Shown: positions 34,845 to 44,218, counted from the stretch's first letter. The stretch: 64,000 nucleotides of DNA from Claveliimonas ammoniilytica (GCF_025567415.1 NZ_JAOQJV010000003.1:1-64000), one strand, 5' to 3'. Notes: generated from the sequence alone by a model not told the origin. Program-made: numbers and translations.

Positions 34845-36179
34845 TTATGGAAATACCAATTCTATCCTGGTTCCTTCACCTAATTTACTCTCTACATGTA
34901 CCTCGCCATGATGAAGCATCACTCCGTGTTTTACAATAGAAAGTCCAAGTCCCGTACCACCTCGTTCTTTTGAATGGCTCTTGTCCACCCGATAGAATCT
35001 TTCAAAAATCCGGTCTATCTGATCCTCGGGAATGCCAATACCATCATCTGTGACAACGACCTTTTTCCCCTGTAGGGTATTGCCCGCCCAGACACTTACT
35101 TTACCGCCGGGATTATTATACTTGATCGCATTCTCAGTAATATTATAGATCATCTCATCCAATATCTGACGGATACCTGTGTATTTTACACTTTCTCCTG
35201 TCAGCTCCAGACGCACCTGATTCTTTGCCGCCTGCGGTGCCAGACGACTGATGATCTCACGTGAAAGTTCGTACAGATCTACCTCTTCTTTCTCCAGTTC
35301 CACACGCCCCTCATCCAGTCTGGATAACTTGATGATATCTTCTACCAGCGTAATCAGACGGCTTGCTTCCTGATAGATCTTTTCTGAAAAATGCTGCATA
35401 TCTTCCGGTCTTACCAGACCATCTTTCATAATCTCTGCATAACCGGATATAGAAGTCAGTGGTGTCTTAAGTTCGTGAGATACATTCGCTGAAAATTCGC
35501 GACGCATTGCTGCCATTGCTTCCTTCTCCTTGTTGGACTGTTCGATTCTCTCAAGAAGTGGCTGAAGTTCCGGATACATTTCCTGTTCCAGCGGATTCTC
35601 CAGATCCAGTGTATTGATTGGACGAATCAGACGTTCTATCTGCCATTTAGACAGAAGCCATGCTGTTACAATCATAATCAATGCCAGAAATATCATAAAT
35701 GGAAGAATATGAAACGCTGATTTCATAGCTGAATTCATCGTCCTCGATACACGAAGTACGGTGCCGTCTGGCATCTTTTCCGCATAATAGCACATCTCTT
35801 CTCCGATCGTATCCGACTTACGGATATCCTCTCCCTCTCCTTTTGCAAATGCTTTCTTTACCTCCGGACGATTCTTATGATTCTCAAATGTGTGCTCATC
35901 TTCTGTTGAATCATACAGTACAGTTCCCTCTGCACTGATCCATGTAATTCTCGTATTGGCCCGCACTTCATCCATTTGATTCAGATATTCCGTACCGGAA
36001 ATCTGCACTGCCTTGCTAATATAATCCGCCTCACGGTGAATCTCTTCTTCTACCGTGGTAACCGTCTGACGGTACATAATTCCTGTTAAAAATATATATG
36101 CAATAACCAGTGTCGCAGTGAGAACAAATACCATACTGTGCTGCATCTTCTGTCTCATAGGCTGTATTTTCTGTGTCAT
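34845..36179 (-). CDS. phoR: Phosphate-sensing histidine kinase PhoR
   Basis: 444 residues. Membrane helix near residues 15-35, an extracytoplasmic domain (about 36-160), a second helix near 160-180, then HisKA with FSANVSHELKTPLTSI (phospho-His), and HATPase with N box ENAIKYNNPGG and G boxes DDGIGIP and GGTGLGLSIV. Autophosphorylates and acts on the neighbouring response regulator; PhoU and PstSCAB modulate its signalling in the known system. Last gene of the pst-pho operon, 12 nt after phoP. Confidence 0.94.
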   Translation of the reverse strand: MTQKIQPMRQKMQHSMVFVLTATLVIAYIFLTGIMYRQTVTTVEEEIHREADYISKAVQISGTEYLNQMDEVRANTRITWISAEGTVLYDSTEDEHTFENHKNRPEVKKAFAKGEGEDIRKSDTIGEEMCYYAEKMPDGTVLRVSRTMNSAMKSAFHILPFMIFLALIMIVTAWLLSKWQIERLIRPINTLDLENPLEQEMYPELQPLLERIEQSNKEKEAMAAMRREFSANVSHELKTPLTSISGYAEIMKDGLVRPEDMQHFSEKIYQEASRLITLVEDIIKLSRLDEGRVELEKEEVDLYELSREIISRLAPQAAKNQVRLELTGESVKYTGIRQILDEMIYNITENAIKYNNPGGKVSVWAGNTLQGKKVVVTDDGIGIPEDQIDRIFERFYRVDKSHSKERGGTGLGLSIVKHGVMLHHGEVHVESKLGEGTRIELVFP

Positions 36180-36191
36180 AAAACTCTTCCT

Positions 36192-36866
36192 TTATTCGCT
36201 GATCCGGTAACCTACACCCCGGACTGTCTCAATCATATCTCCTGCTGTACCAAGCTTCTGGCGCAATGTACGGATATGTACGTCTACGGTACGTGTCTCA
36301 CCATCAAAATCATACCCCCAGATCTCTTCCAGCAGCTGACTTCTGGTAAGTACAATATTCGGATGCTCCAATAATCTCCGCAGTAATTCAAATTCCTTTA
36401 ATGTAAGCTGCACCGGCTCTCCATTTACCAGAATCTCATGCTTCTTCACGTCCATCTCAATCGCGCCATGTACGACTTTCTGTGGGCGTTCATCCCTCTG
36501 TCTCTCTACACGTCTGAGTACCGCCTTTACTCTGGAAATCAGTTCCATCATACCGAAAGGCTTACTTACATAGTCATCGGCCCCCAGATCCAGACCGATT
36601 ACTTTATCGTATTCTGCTCCTTTAGCTGTCACCATGATCACCGGAATATTCCGGGTCAATGTATCTGCCTTTAACTGCTTTAAAAGCGTCAATCCATCCT
36701 CACCTGGCAGCATGATATCTAGCAAAATAAGCTCTGGCAGTTCAACTGCCAAAGCTTTCTTTAATGCTTTACCATCCTCAATCTCTTTTGCTTCAAATCC
36801 CATCGTCTGAAGGGTGTATGCTACCAATTCTCTGATATTCGCGTCGTCCTCTACACAATAGATCAT
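36192..36866 (-). CDS. phoP: PhoP/PhoB-type response regulator
   Basis: 224 residues. Receiver domain (1-120) with phospho-Asp in LILLDIMLPGEDG, Thr in VTAKG and Lys in SKPFG. OmpR-type winged helix in the C-terminus (about 130-222). Should bind the Pho box before pstS (41029-41068). Its start overlaps the phoU stop by 4 nt, indicating translational coupling. Confidence 0.95.
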   Translation of the reverse strand: MIYCVEDDANIRELVAYTLQTMGFEAKEIEDGKALKKALAVELPELILLDIMLPGEDGLTLLKQLKADTLTRNIPVIMVTAKGAEYDKVIGLDLGADDYVSKPFGMMELISRVKAVLRRVERQRDERPQKVVHGAIEMDVKKHEILVNGEPVQLTLKEFELLRRLLEHPNIVLTRSQLLEEIWGYDFDGETRTVDVHIRTLRQKLGTAGDMIETVRGVGYRISE

Positions 36867-37513
36867 ATATGACTCTCCTTATGCACTCCTGTAATTGAAA
36901 ATTCTACCCATTCTGCAATGTTGGTCGCATGATCTCCGATTCGCTCCAGATACTTGGATACCATGATCAGGTCAATTGCCGTACTTCCATCTTCGTCCCC
37001 GGCACTGATCAGGCGCATCAGCTTCCTCTTCACTGTCTCAAACAACTCATCTACCGCATCATCCTGCTCAATAACTTCACGTGCTAGTTCCAGATCCCGC
37101 TGAACATAAGATGCTACGCTGTCATGCACCATCTTCGAAACAGCCGATGCCATCTTGTCAATCTCAGGAATCTCATTGGTCTCATTCATTCCTGCAGAAA
37201 TAATAATCTCTGCAATATCAGATGCCTGATCTCCAATTCTCTCCATATCAGTAATCATTTTGAGTGCCGCTGAGATCTGTCTCAGATCTCTCGCTACCGG
37301 CTGCTGCTGTAATAATAAACGCAGGCAAAGACGTTCGATGTCTTTCTCCATATGATCGATCTCCTGGTCTGCCTCAACCACATTCATCGCCTGATTCGAG
37401 TCTCCGTTACGCAGTGCCATCGCTGCTCTGCTGATTGCGACCTCACACAATTCACCCATGTGGGTCAGCTGGCTGTTCAATGACTCCATCTGTCTGTCAA
37501 ATCTGTTCCGCAT
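36863..37513 (-). CDS. phoU: Phosphate transport regulator PhoU
   Basis: About 216 residues from the ATG at 37513 (MRNRFDRQM); the reading frame is open farther upstream into pstB but that part is not PhoU-like. Two three-helix bundle repeats with E/DxxxD metal motifs (for example NVVEADQEIDHMEKDIERL, here EADQEIDHMEKDI). Links PstSCAB activity to PhoR and keeps the regulon off when phosphate is plentiful. Starts 2 nt after pstB. Confidence 0.95.
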   Translation of the reverse strand: MRNRFDRQMESLNSQLTHMGELCEVAISRAAMALRNGDSNQAMNVVEADQEIDHMEKDIERLCLRLLLQQQPVARDLRQISAALKMITDMERIGDQASDIAEIIISAGMNETNEIPEIDKMASAVSKMVHDSVASYVQRDLELAREVIEQDDAVDELFETVKRKLMRLISAGDEDGSTAIDLIMVSKYLERIGDHATNIAEWVEFSITGVHKESHI

Positions 37514-37514
37514 C

Positions 37515-38264
37515 TTATCCGAACCTCCCTGTGATATAATCTTCCGTTCTCTTGTCAGAAGGAATTGAGAATAATTTCTCTGTGTCGTTGTATTCAATAA
37601 CCTCTCCAAGCAGGAAAAATGCAGTATTGTCAGATATGCGGACTGCCTGCTGCATATTGTGTGTTACCATGACAATAGTATAGTCTTTTTTCAGTTCTGC
37701 CGCAAGGTCTTCAATCTTAGAAGTAGAAATAGGATCCAGTGCAGAAGTTGGTTCATCCATCAGAAGTACTTCCGGCTGCACTGCCAATGCTCTCGCGATG
37801 CAGAGTCGCTGCTGCTGTCCGCCTGACATACCAAGCGCGCTCTTCTTCAGACGATCTTTGCATTCATCCCAGATTGCCGCATCACGGAGAGACTTCTCCA
37901 CGATATCATCAAGCTTTGCCTTTGAATGGATACCGTGTGTTCTTGGTCCATACGCAATATTATCATAGATGCTCATCGGAAATGGATTCGGCTTCTGAAA
38001 CACCATTCCTACACGTTTTCTCAAAAGATTCACATCCATATTATGAAAAATATCCTCACCGTCCAGTGTTACTTCTCCTTCAATTCTACATCCTTCTACC
38101 AGATCATTCATTCTGTTTAATGATTTCAAAAGTGTAGATTTACCACATCCTGACGGTCCGATAAATGCTGTGATTTTATTTGCTTCGATATCCAGATTAA
38201 TGTTCTTCAGCGCATGAAAATCACCGTAATATAAATCCAGATCCTTAATCTCTATCTTTCCCAT
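37515..38264 (-). CDS. pstB: Phosphate ABC transporter ATP-binding protein PstB
   Basis: 249 residues. Walker A GPSGCGKST, PstB-type NRMNDLVEG segment, signature MSGGQQQR, Walker B VLLMDEPTSALDP and H-loop VTHNMQQA. Powers phosphate import through PstA/PstC. Located 21 nt after pstA and 2 nt before phoU. Confidence 0.97.
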   Translation of the reverse strand: MGKIEIKDLDLYYGDFHALKNINLDIEANKITAFIGPSGCGKSTLLKSLNRMNDLVEGCRIEGEVTLDGEDIFHNMDVNLLRKRVGMVFQKPNPFPMSIYDNIAYGPRTHGIHSKAKLDDIVEKSLRDAAIWDECKDRLKKSALGMSGGQQQRLCIARALAVQPEVLLMDEPTSALDPISTSKIEDLAAELKKDYTIVMVTHNMQQAVRISDNTAFFLLGEVIEYNDTEKLFSIPSDKRTEDYITGRFG

Positions 38265-38285
38265 TTCGAAATTATACTTTCCTTT

Positions 38286-39146
38286 CTATGCTTTTGTCAG
38301 CTTCTTCGCCACCATACCTGATAATGTATTGATCACTACTACCAGCACCAGCAAAATGACTGCTGTTGCATACGCCTGATCCATATAAAGACCTTCGCTC
38401 GCAAGCAGATACATATGCACTGCCAGTGTCCTTCCTGATCCCAGTACACTTGAAGGTACCTGGGCTACCGAACCGGCCGTATAAATAAGTGCTGCTGTCT
38501 CTCCGACTATACGTCCGATTGCGAGGATCACGCCCGCCAGAATACCAGGCACGGCAGACGGCAGAACAATATAAAATACGGTACGCAATTTACCTGCTCC
38601 AAGTCCAAAGCTTCCTTCCCGGTAAGAATCCGGAACAGACAGAAGCGCTTCTTCCGTTGTACGCATAATCAGAGGAAGAATCATGATTGCCAGCGTAAAT
38701 GCTCCGGCCAGAAGCGAAAATCCCCAATGGCATGTGCTTACAAAGAACAGCATTCCGAATAACCCATATACGATAGACGGAATTCCTGACAAAGTCTCTG
38801 TAGTAAGTCTGATAATATCCACAAATTTATTGCCCTTCCCAGCATATTCAGCCAGGAAAATCGCTGAGAAAATACCGATCGGTACTGCCAGAAGCAATGA
38901 CAGCAATGTCATAATGACAGTATTGATCAGTGCCGGCATCAATGATGCATTCTCTGAATTATAGTGTAAAGAGAATAACGACGGTTTCAGGTACGGCACA
39001 CCATGTACCAGAATATATACAATTAAAAAAATCAATACCGTAAATGTAATAAATGCCGCCAGTTTTACCAGAATCATCATAATAAGCGAAGCCGGATGGC
39101 GCAGATAAGAATGCATCTTCTGTGAAAAATCATTTTTCTTATTCAT
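38286..39146 (-). CDS. pstA: Phosphate ABC transporter permease PstA
   Basis: 286 residues, about six membrane helices. A BPD-type permease with the EAA-like loop SVPDSYREGSFGLGAGKLRT (short: REGSFGLGAGKLRT) and GRIVGETAAL. Forms the channel with PstC. Start overlaps pstC by 8 nt. Confidence 0.96.
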   Translation of the reverse strand: MNKKNDFSQKMHSYLRHPASLIMMILVKLAAFITFTVLIFLIVYILVHGVPYLKPSLFSLHYNSENASLMPALINTVIMTLLSLLLAVPIGIFSAIFLAEYAGKGNKFVDIIRLTTETLSGIPSIVYGLFGMLFFVSTCHWGFSLLAGAFTLAIMILPLIMRTTEEALLSVPDSYREGSFGLGAGKLRTVFYIVLPSAVPGILAGVILAIGRIVGETAALIYTAGSVAQVPSSVLGSGRTLAVHMYLLASEGLYMDQAYATAVILLVLVVVINTLSGMVAKKLTKA

Positions 39147-40032
39147 GATCTGCCCTCCTCTTTAATATTGCTACCGCTGCATTAATAATCAGAATAAATA
39201 CAAAAAGTACAACTCCTGTCGCGATCAATGCTTCTCTGTGAAGATCTGCCGCATATCCCATTTCAATGACAATGTTGGCTGTCAGGGTTCGCACACCTTT
39301 GAATATACTTCCTGTAAGTCTTGGCTGGTTACCGGCAACCATGATAACTGCCATGGTCTCTCCGATCGCACGTCCGATACCTAATACAACTCCTGCCAGA
39401 ATACCTGACTTGGCTGCCGGCAGTACTGTGCGAAATATACTTCTTTCGTGTGTTGCACCAAGCGCAAGTGAACCTTCATAATACTGTGGTGGCACAGCAC
39501 GGATTGCAGACTCTGTAACTCCGATGATCGTCGGCAGAATCATCATTCCCAAAAGCAAGGATGCTGTCAGAATACTGTTACCATTTCCTGATTGTCTGAT
39601 AATGCCTGCATGCTGCAGGGATTTGGCAATGTTCCTTATCCACGGCACCAGGACGACCAATCCAAAAAATCCATATACTACGGAAGGAATACCTGCCAGA
39701 AGTTCTGTTGCCATCTTCAGTGGACGATAGATCTGCTTCGGACAATAATGTGCCATATATACGGATGTCAGGATACCGATCGGCACCCCAAAAATAATCG
39801 CTCCGGCGGTCACATACAGACTTCCTACGATCATTGGCAGGATACCGAAGATATTGTTTTTCGGTCTCCATAGCGTTCCGCTTAAAAATTTTCCAAATCC
39901 GATCTCTTTCATTGCCGGGAACCCATTTGCAAAAAGAAATATACAAATAAGCGCTACCGCCAGCACCGAAGCGCAGGCGGCAATGAAGAATACGCCCCGC
40001 ATGAAAGATTCTTTCCATGCATTATGTTTCAT
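39139..40032 (-). CDS. pstC: Phosphate ABC transporter permease PstC
   Basis: 297 residues, about six membrane helices, EAA loop AVPPQYYEGSLALGATHERS and GRAIGETMAV. Partner of PstA. The pstS stop is immediately adjacent (40033). Confidence 0.96.
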   Translation of the reverse strand: MKHNAWKESFMRGVFFIAACASVLAVALICIFLFANGFPAMKEIGFGKFLSGTLWRPKNNIFGILPMIVGSLYVTAGAIIFGVPIGILTSVYMAHYCPKQIYRPLKMATELLAGIPSVVYGFFGLVVLVPWIRNIAKSLQHAGIIRQSGNGNSILTASLLLGMMILPTIIGVTESAIRAVPPQYYEGSLALGATHERSIFRTVLPAAKSGILAGVVLGIGRAIGETMAVIMVAGNQPRLTGSIFKGVRTLTANIVIEMGYAADLHREALIATGVVLFVFILIINAAVAILKRRADHE

Positions 40033-40959
40033 TTATTTAGCTACCTCATCCCATGTAAGTGTTTCACCAGTGTAGATGCTCTTTACCTGATCGCTGCTCA
40101 GCTCATCGATCGTGTTATTCTTGTTTACGATGACTGCAATACCGTCTGTAGCAATTACCTGCGCTTTCAGTCCTTCAGAAAGTTCTGTATCTTTCAGTTC
40201 TCTTGATGCCATACCGATGTCATAGGTTCCATCGATTGCTGATGTCATACCTGTTGTAGAATCAGTTGTCTGAAGTTCAATCTCTGCATCCGGATTGTTC
40301 TCTTTGTATGCCTCAATCAGTTTCTCCATCAGAGGTGATACAGAAGAAGATCCGCCAACTACGATTTTTCCTGAAGGGTTAGATCCTGAAAATGGCTCTG
40401 CATTGTCATCAGAAATATATCCGTTCTCAGCTACAACAGCCTGGCCTTCTTTGCTGAGGATAAATGAGATAAAGTCTTTTGCAAGTTCGCTTTCGCTTCC
40501 TTCTTTTGTTGCAATGTTGAATGGTCTTGACACTTTGTAATCTCCACTCTTTACATTATCAGCAGTTGCTTCAGCTCCATCGATCTTAACTGCCTTTACG
40601 CTGTCATCCAGAGCTCCGAGTGATACATAACCGATTGCATAATCATCACCGGCTACTGTTGTCAGCATAACAGATGTACTGTTAGTGATCTGAGCCTCAT
40701 CGGTAGTATTGTCAACCTTCTCATCTCCGTTTTTTTCTTCAATACCGAACAGTTCAATGAACGCTCCTCTTGTTCCTGATCCATCTTCTCTGGATACTAC
40801 ACTGATGTCATTTGATGCATCCCAGTCAGAAGAAGCTTCTGTTTTACTGTCTGAGCTGCTGTCAGACGATGTATCACTACTATTATTTCCGCATCCTGCG
40901 ATCATTCCTGTCACCATGGCGCATACGCCAGCTACTGCTATAACTTTTTTCAATTTCAT
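40033..40959 (-). CDS. pstS: Phosphate-binding lipoprotein PstS
   Basis: About 308 residues from the ATG at 40959, placed 10 nt behind AAGGAG; two upstream ATGs are possible. Lipoprotein signal with lipobox IAGC (Cys23), then a Ser/Asp-rich linker. Phosphate-site motifs: SREDGSGTRGAF and GGSSSVSPL. It carries the two ligand-binding lobes in the order of the PstS2-type of Firmicutes, with VVGGSSSV (usually N-terminal) in the second half and SREDGSGT in the first, which is notable. Cell-surface phosphate capture. First gene of the operon. Confidence 0.95.
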   Translation of the reverse strand: MKLKKVIAVAGVCAMVTGMIAGCGNNSSDTSSDSSSDSKTEASSDWDASNDISVVSREDGSGTRGAFIELFGIEEKNGDEKVDNTTDEAQITNSTSVMLTTVAGDDYAIGYVSLGALDDSVKAVKIDGAEATADNVKSGDYKVSRPFNIATKEGSESELAKDFISFILSKEGQAVVAENGYISDDNAEPFSGSNPSGKIVVGGSSSVSPLMEKLIEAYKENNPDAEIELQTTDSTTGMTSAIDGTYDIGMASRELKDTELSEGLKAQVIATDGIAVIVNKNNTIDELSSDQVKSIYTGETLTWDEVAK

Positions 40960-41028
40960 CTTTTCCATACTCCTTTTGTTCTGTGTTTTTGTGTTCTTCA
41001 CTTCACATTTAGAATCATACAGGTGCTA

Positions 41029-41068
41029 TGTTAAATCTGAAATCTAAGAAATGTTAAATGAAAGTAAA
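41029..41068 (-). promoter_or_regulatory. Pho-box-like repeats upstream of pstS
   Basis: On the minus strand TTTACT (41063-41068), TTAACA (41052-41057), TAGATT and TTAACA (41029-41034) follow with approximately 11-bp periodicity. This matches the TT(A/C)ACA repeat type bound by PhoP in Bacillus. It lies about 70 nt before the pstS start. Confidence 0.7.
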
Positions 41069-41104
41069 AATAGACTCCCGCTCTACAAAATGTAAAACGG
41101 GAGC
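41063..41104 (-). terminator. Terminator after the alarmone synthetase gene
   Basis: Minus strand GCTCCCG...CGGGAGT (17-nt loop) then CTATTTTTAC. The T-tract touches the first Pho-box repeat. Confidence 0.7.
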
Positions 41105-41112
41105 CTATGCCC

Positions 41113-41823
41113 TTAGACACTTTCTGTACGTTTTAATAACTCTTCCTGCTCTTTCAGCTTATTATAAGCCACTTTTTCCTGCGTCTCCTGGTTGGCGACA
41201 CACGCAAGGATTGCTTCATTTAACTGAAGCATCTTATCGTCCAATGTTGCTACCATATCAGCACACTCTTTCAAATCTCTGCTGATATAATCCGGCGCGT
41301 TGCCTTCAAACTTATAATATATCTTATGTTCCAGACTTGCCCAGAAATCCATTGCAATCGTCCGTATCTGGATCTCTACTTTCGTATCGACAACACTGTC
41401 TGACAGGAAAATCGGCACTGACACCAGCATATGATAGCTCTTATATCCGCTTTCCTTCGGATTCTTAATGTAGTCCTTGATTGACAACACCTTGAGATCT
41501 GTCTGATTACCTATCATCTCTGCCAACTTATATATATCAGAAGTAAAAGAACAGATCAGACGCACACCTGCAATGTCATTCACATACTTCACCATGTTCT
41601 CAATTGATGTCTCGTGTCCGTTGCGCTTTAACTTCTTAACAATACTCTCCGGGGTCTTAATTCTTGTCTTGATGTGTTCTATTGGATTGTAACTATGTAC
41701 ATGCTGAAATTCATCATTTAAAATCTCCAGCTTTGTACCCACTTCCTTCAACGCTGACGTATATAAAAACATCACCGTCTTCCAGCTGTCTACATCCTCA
41801 TAATTACGAATCGCTGTCTCCAT
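41113..41823 (-). CDS. relQ: Small alarmone synthetase (RelQ/YjbM-like GTP pyrophosphokinase)
   Basis: 236 residues with only the RelA/SpoT synthetase domain: no HD hydrolase, TGS or ACT domain. Visible motifs are RIKTPESIVKKLKR, DIAGVRLIC and GYKSYHMLV (substrate/GTP site), EIQIRTIAMDFWASLEHK. Produces (p)ppGpp under cell-wall or other stress. A C-terminal helical tail matches RelQ tetramers. Monocistronic, upstream (in order) of its terminator; the next gene is pstS. Confidence 0.9.
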   Translation of the reverse strand: METAIRNYEDVDSWKTVMFLYTSALKEVGTKLEILNDEFQHVHSYNPIEHIKTRIKTPESIVKKLKRNGHETSIENMVKYVNDIAGVRLICSFTSDIYKLAEMIGNQTDLKVLSIKDYIKNPKESGYKSYHMLVSVPIFLSDSVVDTKVEIQIRTIAMDFWASLEHKIYYKFEGNAPDYISRDLKECADMVATLDDKMLQLNEAILACVANQETQEKVAYNKLKEQEELLKRTESV

Positions 41824-42038
41824 ACTGTAATAATCCTCTCCTCTCTATGGAAGAGTCTTAACGTACTTACTTGGTTTTAGTATAGCACAATTGTTGGAGT
41901 TTGTCATAAAATTCACACTTTTTTAAGAATGTCATTTCCTGTCATTTCTCAGAAAAGTATTTGCCTTTTACTTCCATTATGTTTATAATATCCACAAAAC
42001 TCAATAATTTCCATATTCATCTACAGGAGTGATATACA

Positions 42039-42914
42039 TTGTTAAAATATGATATTATACTGGACATCTGCAACACACACAGTCTTTCAGCTACTGCTGA
42101 AAAATACAGTTATTCCCAACCGGCAGTCAGCCAGATCGTAAAAAATTTTGAAAAGGAACTTGGCATGCAGCTCTTTACCAGAACCAAAGGTGGTATGCAG
42201 CTTCTCCCCGGAACAGAAGGTATCATTTCTTCTCTCCGTAAAATCTGCTATGAAGAAGACAATATCAAACTAATTGCTTCTCGTCTGACCAGTCTGGAAA
42301 ATGGTCATATCCGGATTGGTACACTCCAAAGTATCTCTTATCACTGGCTTCCGGACATCCTGCAGGAATTTTCTGAAGAATATCCGAATATTACTTTTGA
42401 AATAACTGTAGGTGGTTCTAAAAAAATTCAAGACAAGCTACAACAAAACAAACTTGATATCATATTCTCGTCAGATTATAAGCTCGCATCGAATGTGTCT
42501 TTTTATCCCCTTGGGTCTGACGAACTGATGGTTCTGACCTCCAGAACCCATCCACTCTCTGAACACCTGTCTGTGTCCATTCAGGATATTGCAAACGAAG
42601 AATATATATCAGATGTGGATAAACTGGACTTTGAAGCAGGAGAAATATTAGATAAATATGGAATACAGCCACAGATCCGTTTCTATATGAATGATGATTT
42701 TGCCGTTCAGAAAATGGTAGAAGCCGGATTTGGAATTTCCATTTTACCACAGCTATTACTCTATCATACGCCATTTGATATCTGTGTCCGCCCATTTACA
42801 GAACATTTTAAACGGACACTGGGAGTGGCATTCCGTAATGACACTGACATCTCCCCAGCCGTTCAAAAATTACTGGAATATGTAAGAAACTGGGAAGAAA
42901 TCGCTGTAACTTAA
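42039..42914 (+). CDS. LysR-type transcriptional regulator
   Basis: 291 residues, starting with TTG at 42039 (AGGAG 9 nt upstream). HTH: SLSATAEKYSYSQPAVSQIV with recognition helix SQPAVSQIVKNFEKELG; effector-binding domain about 90-290. No metabolic gene is adjacent: relQ diverges and a small membrane protein follows after a strong terminator. Target unknown. Confidence 0.9.
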   Translation: MLKYDIILDICNTHSLSATAEKYSYSQPAVSQIVKNFEKELGMQLFTRTKGGMQLLPGTEGIISSLRKICYEEDNIKLIASRLTSLENGHIRIGTLQSISYHWLPDILQEFSEEYPNITFEITVGGSKKIQDKLQQNKLDIIFSSDYKLASNVSFYPLGSDELMVLTSRTHPLSEHLSVSIQDIANEEYISDVDKLDFEAGEILDKYGIQPQIRFYMNDDFAVQKMVEAGFGISILPQLLLYHTPFDICVRPFTEHFKRTLGVAFRNDTDISPAVQKLLEYVRNWEEIAVT

Positions 42915-42930
42915 TAAGTAATTTTTATTA

Positions 42931-42980
42931 CCTCTATAAAAATAACGAATATTACCGTTATTTTTACAGGGGATTTTTTT
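42931..42980 (+). terminator. Terminator after the LysR gene
   Basis: CCTCTATAAAAATAACG and CGTTATTTTTACAGGGG pair, followed by ATTTTTTT. Confidence 0.85.
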
Positions 42981-43112
42981 ATTATAAGAATTTTGAATTT
43001 TATCTATAATTTTTCATTAATTGGCGAATCCGTTACAACGGTATATACTGTGCCTAACACAAAAAAGTAACCCTTATTAACACACTTAACTACAGAACAG
43101 GAGGAACTCACC

Positions 43113-43280
43113 ATGACAGAATTTATCAACGTTTTACTTATAGGATATACCATATTACAGGCAGTTATGTATATTGCCCTTGCAATCAGAGAAGACAGAG
43201 AGGCAAAGGAAGCAAAAGAGAAAAGAAAGGACGTGAAGAATGATTCTGCACACAAACATATTCAGTTTCAGTCTATCTAA
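43113..43280 (+). CDS. Small single-pass membrane protein, 55 residues
   Basis: A short gene starting ATG at 43113 with an excellent AGGAGGAA ribosome binding site 8 nt upstream. The product begins MTEFINVLLIGYTILQAVMY, one hydrophobic helix of about 20 residues, then a strongly charged REDREAKEAKEKRKDVKND segment and a His/Gln tail. An intrinsic terminator follows (43323-43358). The family is not recognised. The N-out/C-in one-helix plus charged tail resembles small regulatory membrane proteins or type I toxins, but no antisense promoter was evident. Confidence 0.7.
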   Translation: MTEFINVLLIGYTILQAVMYIALAIREDREAKEAKEKRKDVKNDSAHKHIQFQSI

Positions 43281-43322
43281 TCATACGCTTTTCCGAAAAG
43301 CTTATGGCATAAAGCAACCCGA

Positions 43323-43358
43323 ACGGGCACAGTTAAAGTAAACACTGTGCTCGTTTTT
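43323..43358 (+). terminator. Terminator after the small membrane protein gene
   Basis: ACGGGCACAGT and ACTGTGCTCGT form the stem, followed by TTTTT. The next 275 nt (43359-43634) are very AT-rich and hold no convincing gene; the only long frame starts in this terminator and is low-complexity. Confidence 0.85.
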
Positions 43359-43571
43359 AATGCAGGATACACGTCAGTTAGCACTCTTTCCATTGATGAA
43401 ATCTCATATATGTTTGTCTACATTAATCCAAGTAATTTTTATAAAGCTTTTCAGGAATATTATGAATATGCTCCGACGGAAAAGTTTGATTTATTTTTGT
43501 TTTTCGTATTTATTCTGTTCATTTTATTTACATATTATCTTTTATATGTTAACATTATAATAATCTATATA

Positions 43572-43593
43572 ATTGCGACTATTTTTAGTTGCA
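43572..43593. promoter_or_regulatory. Putative HicB operator
   Basis: TTGCGACTA-TTTT-TAGTTGCAA: 9-4-9 inverted repeat with one mismatch, 42 nt before hicA. TA operons are typically autoregulated by such sites. The assignment is inferred from position. Confidence 0.45.
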
Positions 43594-43634
43594 AAACATT
43601 CTATACACATATATTATTATAATTAGGAGTACAA

Positions 43635-43889
43635 ATGGGGAGAAAAGAAAAATTAATTAAAGAACTAAAAAAACGTCCAAAAACATTTGCTTTTGCAGAT
43701 GCCGAGAGCCTATTAAATTATTTAGATTTTGTACGTTCCGACAAAGGGAGAACCAGCGGTTCACGTATAATGTTTGTCAGCAAAACTCATGATTCCATCT
43801 TATTACATAAACCGCATCTACAAAAAGATTTAAAAACTTATCAAATCAAGCAATTAGCCGATTATCTGGAACAGGAGGGATTAATTTGA
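43635..43889 (+). CDS. hicA: HicA-family toxin
   Basis: 84 residues, a small basic dsRBD-like HicA/YcfA fold with the motif GSRIMFVSKTHDSILLHKPH; the His in the H-K-P-H region corresponds to the usual H-x-P-H motif. HicA cleaves mRNA in a translation-independent manner. TAGGAG precedes the ATG. Its stop codon overlaps the hicB start, the standard toxin-first order. It lies in an AT-rich island. Confidence 0.88.
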   Translation: MGRKEKLIKELKKRPKTFAFADAESLLNYLDFVRSDKGRTSGSRIMFVSKTHDSILLHKPHLQKDLKTYQIKQLADYLEQEGLI

Positions 43890-44218
43890 AAAACACAATG
43901 GAATATCAAGGATATGTTGGTACAGTAGAATTTTCAGAAGAAGATCGGGTATTTTTCGGAAAAGTATTGGGAATCCGTTCATTACTATCCTATGAAGGCA
44001 CAACCGGAGAAGAATTAATCAATGATTTCCACGGTGTAATTGATGATTACCTTGCGATGTGCAAAGAAAAAAAAGTGAAGCCTGAAAAAGCATATAAAGG
44101 AAGTTTCAACATTCGGATTTCACCAGATTTACACAAAAAACTGGCAATACAAGCTATTGCCAATAATATGTCATTAAACAGCTATATTGAAAAAACATTA
44201 AGTGCAGCTATAGCTTGA
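43886..44218 (+). CDS. hicB: HicB-family antitoxin
   Basis: 110 residues from the TTG at 43886 (AGGAGG 6 nt upstream, overlapping the hicA stop); an ATG lies four codons later. The N-terminal partially degraded RNase-H-like HicB domain includes GYVGTVEFSEEDRVFFGKV and YEGTTGEELINDFHGVIDDY. The C-terminal ribbon-helix-helix (SFNIRISPDLHKKLAIQA) binds DNA. Neutralises HicA and represses the operon. Confidence 0.9.
   Translation: MKNTMEYQGYVGTVEFSEEDRVFFGKVLGIRSLLSYEGTTGEELINDFHGVIDDYLAMCKEKKVKPEKAYKGSFNIRISPDLHKKLAIQAIANNMSLNSYIEKTLSAAIA

Noticed and set aside
43347..43622. 91-codon plus-strand open frame before hicA
   Set aside because: It starts on a GTG inside a terminator stem, has no ribosome binding site and is low-complexity (Ile/Phe/Tyr) from AT-rich DNA.
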